DNA from: Saprospiraceae bacterium
Lineage (GTDB): Bacteria; Bacteroidota; Bacteroidia; Chitinophagales; Saprospiraceae
DNA length: 6,515 bases
Assembly (NCBI GenBank): GCA_020852155.1
Contig: JADZBJ010000394.1
Span: 1 to 6,515 of the forward strand
Reading direction: 5' to 3'
The notes below the pieces were generated by a model. That model made no database searches, was not told where the DNA came from, and saw nothing but the letters and a program-made list of their open reading frames with translations. Positions 5,965 to 6,515 of the stretch are shown piece by piece (position 1 is the first letter of the stretch; the number at the start of each line of letters is the position of its first letter). The translations under genes were made by a program, and so were the position numbers.

Positions 5965-6236
5965 TTATTTGTTTAATTGGTTATTTGTTTAATTGATTAT
6001 TTGTTTAGTTGGTTATTTGTTTAGTTGATTATTTGTTTAGTTGATTATTTGTTTAGTTGGTTATTTGTTTAGTTGATTATTTGTTTAGTTGATTATTTGT
6101 TTAGTTGGTTATTTGTTTAGTTGATTATTTGTTTAGTTGATTATTTGTTTAGTTGATTATTTGTTTAGTTGATTATTTGTTTAGTTGGTTATTTGTTTAG
6201 TTGGTTATTTGTATAATTGGTTATTTGTTTAATTGG
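5965..6236 (+). repeat. Tandem array: 17 head-to-tail 16-base units
   Basis: Seventeen uninterrupted units of TTATTTGTTTA(G/A)TTG(G/A) run without any indel from eight bases after the kinase stop codon. Partial units flank the array on both sides. Variation is almost confined to unit positions 12 and 16. Units 1, 2, 16 and 17 carry AATT, while units 3-15 carry AGTT; unit 16 has one extra change (GTATAATT). Units 3-11 show a three-unit (48-base) higher-order pattern in the last base: G-A-A three times. Stops occur in all frames, so it is not coding. There are no spacers, so it is not a CRISPR. It occupies the place where the operon's terminator would be expected. Confidence 0.97.
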
Positions 6237-6240
6237 TTAT

Positions 6241-6261
6241 TTGGGTAGTGTCATATTTTAA
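6241..6261 (+). repeat. 21-base direct repeat, copy 2
   Basis: This is the second copy of the motif at 2380-2400 (19 of 21 identical), starting directly where the tandem array fades out. A related GGGAGTGTCATTTTTT sequence lies at 6426-6441. It may mark an element boundary. Confidence 0.5.
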
Positions 6262-6288
6262 ATGAAGAAGAAATTTATCATCTCCCAA

Positions 6289-6425
6289 AATCCTAATCCT
6301 AAAATCCTAAAATCCCCCCAAATCCTGGTCAAGACAGTTTATTCGTCCAGACCAGGATTTTTGGGGGGGGATTTAAGAATACTTGATTTGGTCGTTAATC
6401 CTAAAAATCCTGCTTTAAAAAATCC
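6289..6425 (+). repeat. AATCC-motif cluster
   Basis: The pentamer AATCC (mostly AATCCT) appears at 6289, 6295, 6303, 6311, 6321, 6397, 6406 and 6421, all on the plus strand, and as its complement in the right arm of the embedded hairpin. Similar AATCCT-rich intergenic repeats occur in other Bacteroidota genomes (general recollection). An open frame from ATG 6262 crosses the cluster, but its Pro/Asn/Lys-rich peptide simply translates the repeat, so it is not called as a gene. Confidence 0.55.
6310..6374. repeat. Long hairpin with C6/G8 runs
   Basis: The left arm 6310-6330 (AAATCCCCCCAAATCCTGGT then C) pairs with the right arm 6350-6374. The right arm carries T5 and G8 runs opposite A3 and C6, so about 21 base pairs form with four extra bases on the right. 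Inside, GAC (6333-6335) and GTC (6345-6347) add three pairs after a two-by-two internal loop. It would be a very stable stem in RNA or extruded DNA. No clear T-run follows on either strand. It may act as the transcript end or stabiliser for the kinase operon, or belong to a dispersed element. Confidence 0.7.
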
Positions 6426-6433
6426 GGGAGTGT

Positions 6434-6515
6434 CATTTTTTGTGTGATGTGTCATGTTGAGCGTAGCGAAACATCTGCATCCCACGAAGGTCAAATTGAA
6501 CATTTCGCTGGGCCA
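6434..6515 (-). repeat. ~82-base dispersed repeat, right copy of an inverted pair
   Basis: This is the reverse-complement partner of 2422-2502. Plus-strand landmarks are CATGTTGAGCGTAGCGAAAC and CCCACGAAGG. The core 6434-6490 matches 50 of 57 bases. The repeat reaches the last base of the window, so its outer limit is unknown. With its partner it brackets the two-component operon and the tandem array. Confidence 0.72.

Noticed and set aside
5965..6236. CRISPR array
   Set aside because: The 16-base units follow each other with no spacers, and no cas genes are present; it is a plain tandem repeat.
6262..6447. 61-codon plus-strand frame
   Set aside because: It runs through the AATCC cluster and the G/C-run hairpin, and its peptide just reflects those repeats.
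2380..6515. Insertion sequence or composite transposon
   Set aside because: Repeats flank the operon, but there is no transposase or integrase, and the repeats resemble common dispersed intergenic elements.

Overview
The window looks like chromosomal DNA from a member of the Bacteroidota, perhaps a Saprospiria/Chitinophagia-type organism (the phylum is well supported, the class is only a guess). The reasons are a secreted protein with a type IX secretion (T9SS) C-terminal sorting domain, a signal-peptide/TPR/coiled-coil sensor histidine kinase of the kind common in this phylum, a stand-alone LytTR regulator, weak or absent Shine-Dalgarno sequences, and an exact TAnnTTTG-type -7 promoter box.

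Left part (1-2347), all on the minus strand. A possible gene start runs off the left edge (95 to 1). Bases 96-524 hold no gene I can support. A LytTR-type DNA-binding protein lies at 525-1049. Bases 1050-1375 are an intergenic stretch packed with five to six inverted repeats, one of them part of a 76-base dispersed repeat. A T9SS cargo protein lies at 1376-2347.

Middle intergenic region (2348-2854). It separates the minus-strand block from a plus-strand operon. It holds the T9SS gene's upstream region, a copy of an ~82-base dispersed repeat, the second copy of the 76-base hairpin repeat, a degenerate copy of another hairpin from the left region, and a Bacteroidota-type promoter with a palindrome over its -33 box. 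A small hairpin sits 19 bases before the start codon of the response regulator.

Two-component operon (2855-5957, plus strand). A NarL/FixJ-type response regulator is followed after 49 bases by an 819-residue sensor histidine kinase with an exported TPR domain, a long coiled coil, one membrane segment and a HisKA/HATPase core. The kinase presumably phosphorylates the regulator at Asp53, which then acts on DNA through its LuxR-type HTH. Targets and signal are unknown.

Right intergenic region (5958-6515). It begins with 17 uninterrupted 16-base tandem repeats starting eight bases after the kinase stop codon. A run of AATCC motifs with a long G/C-run hairpin follows, and then an inverted copy of the ~82-base repeat ends exactly at the window edge. 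The two-component operon is therefore bracketed by inverted copies of the same repeat.

The genes are of recognisable families. No clearly new multi-gene system is visible; the unusual content is in the noncoding repeats and hairpins.
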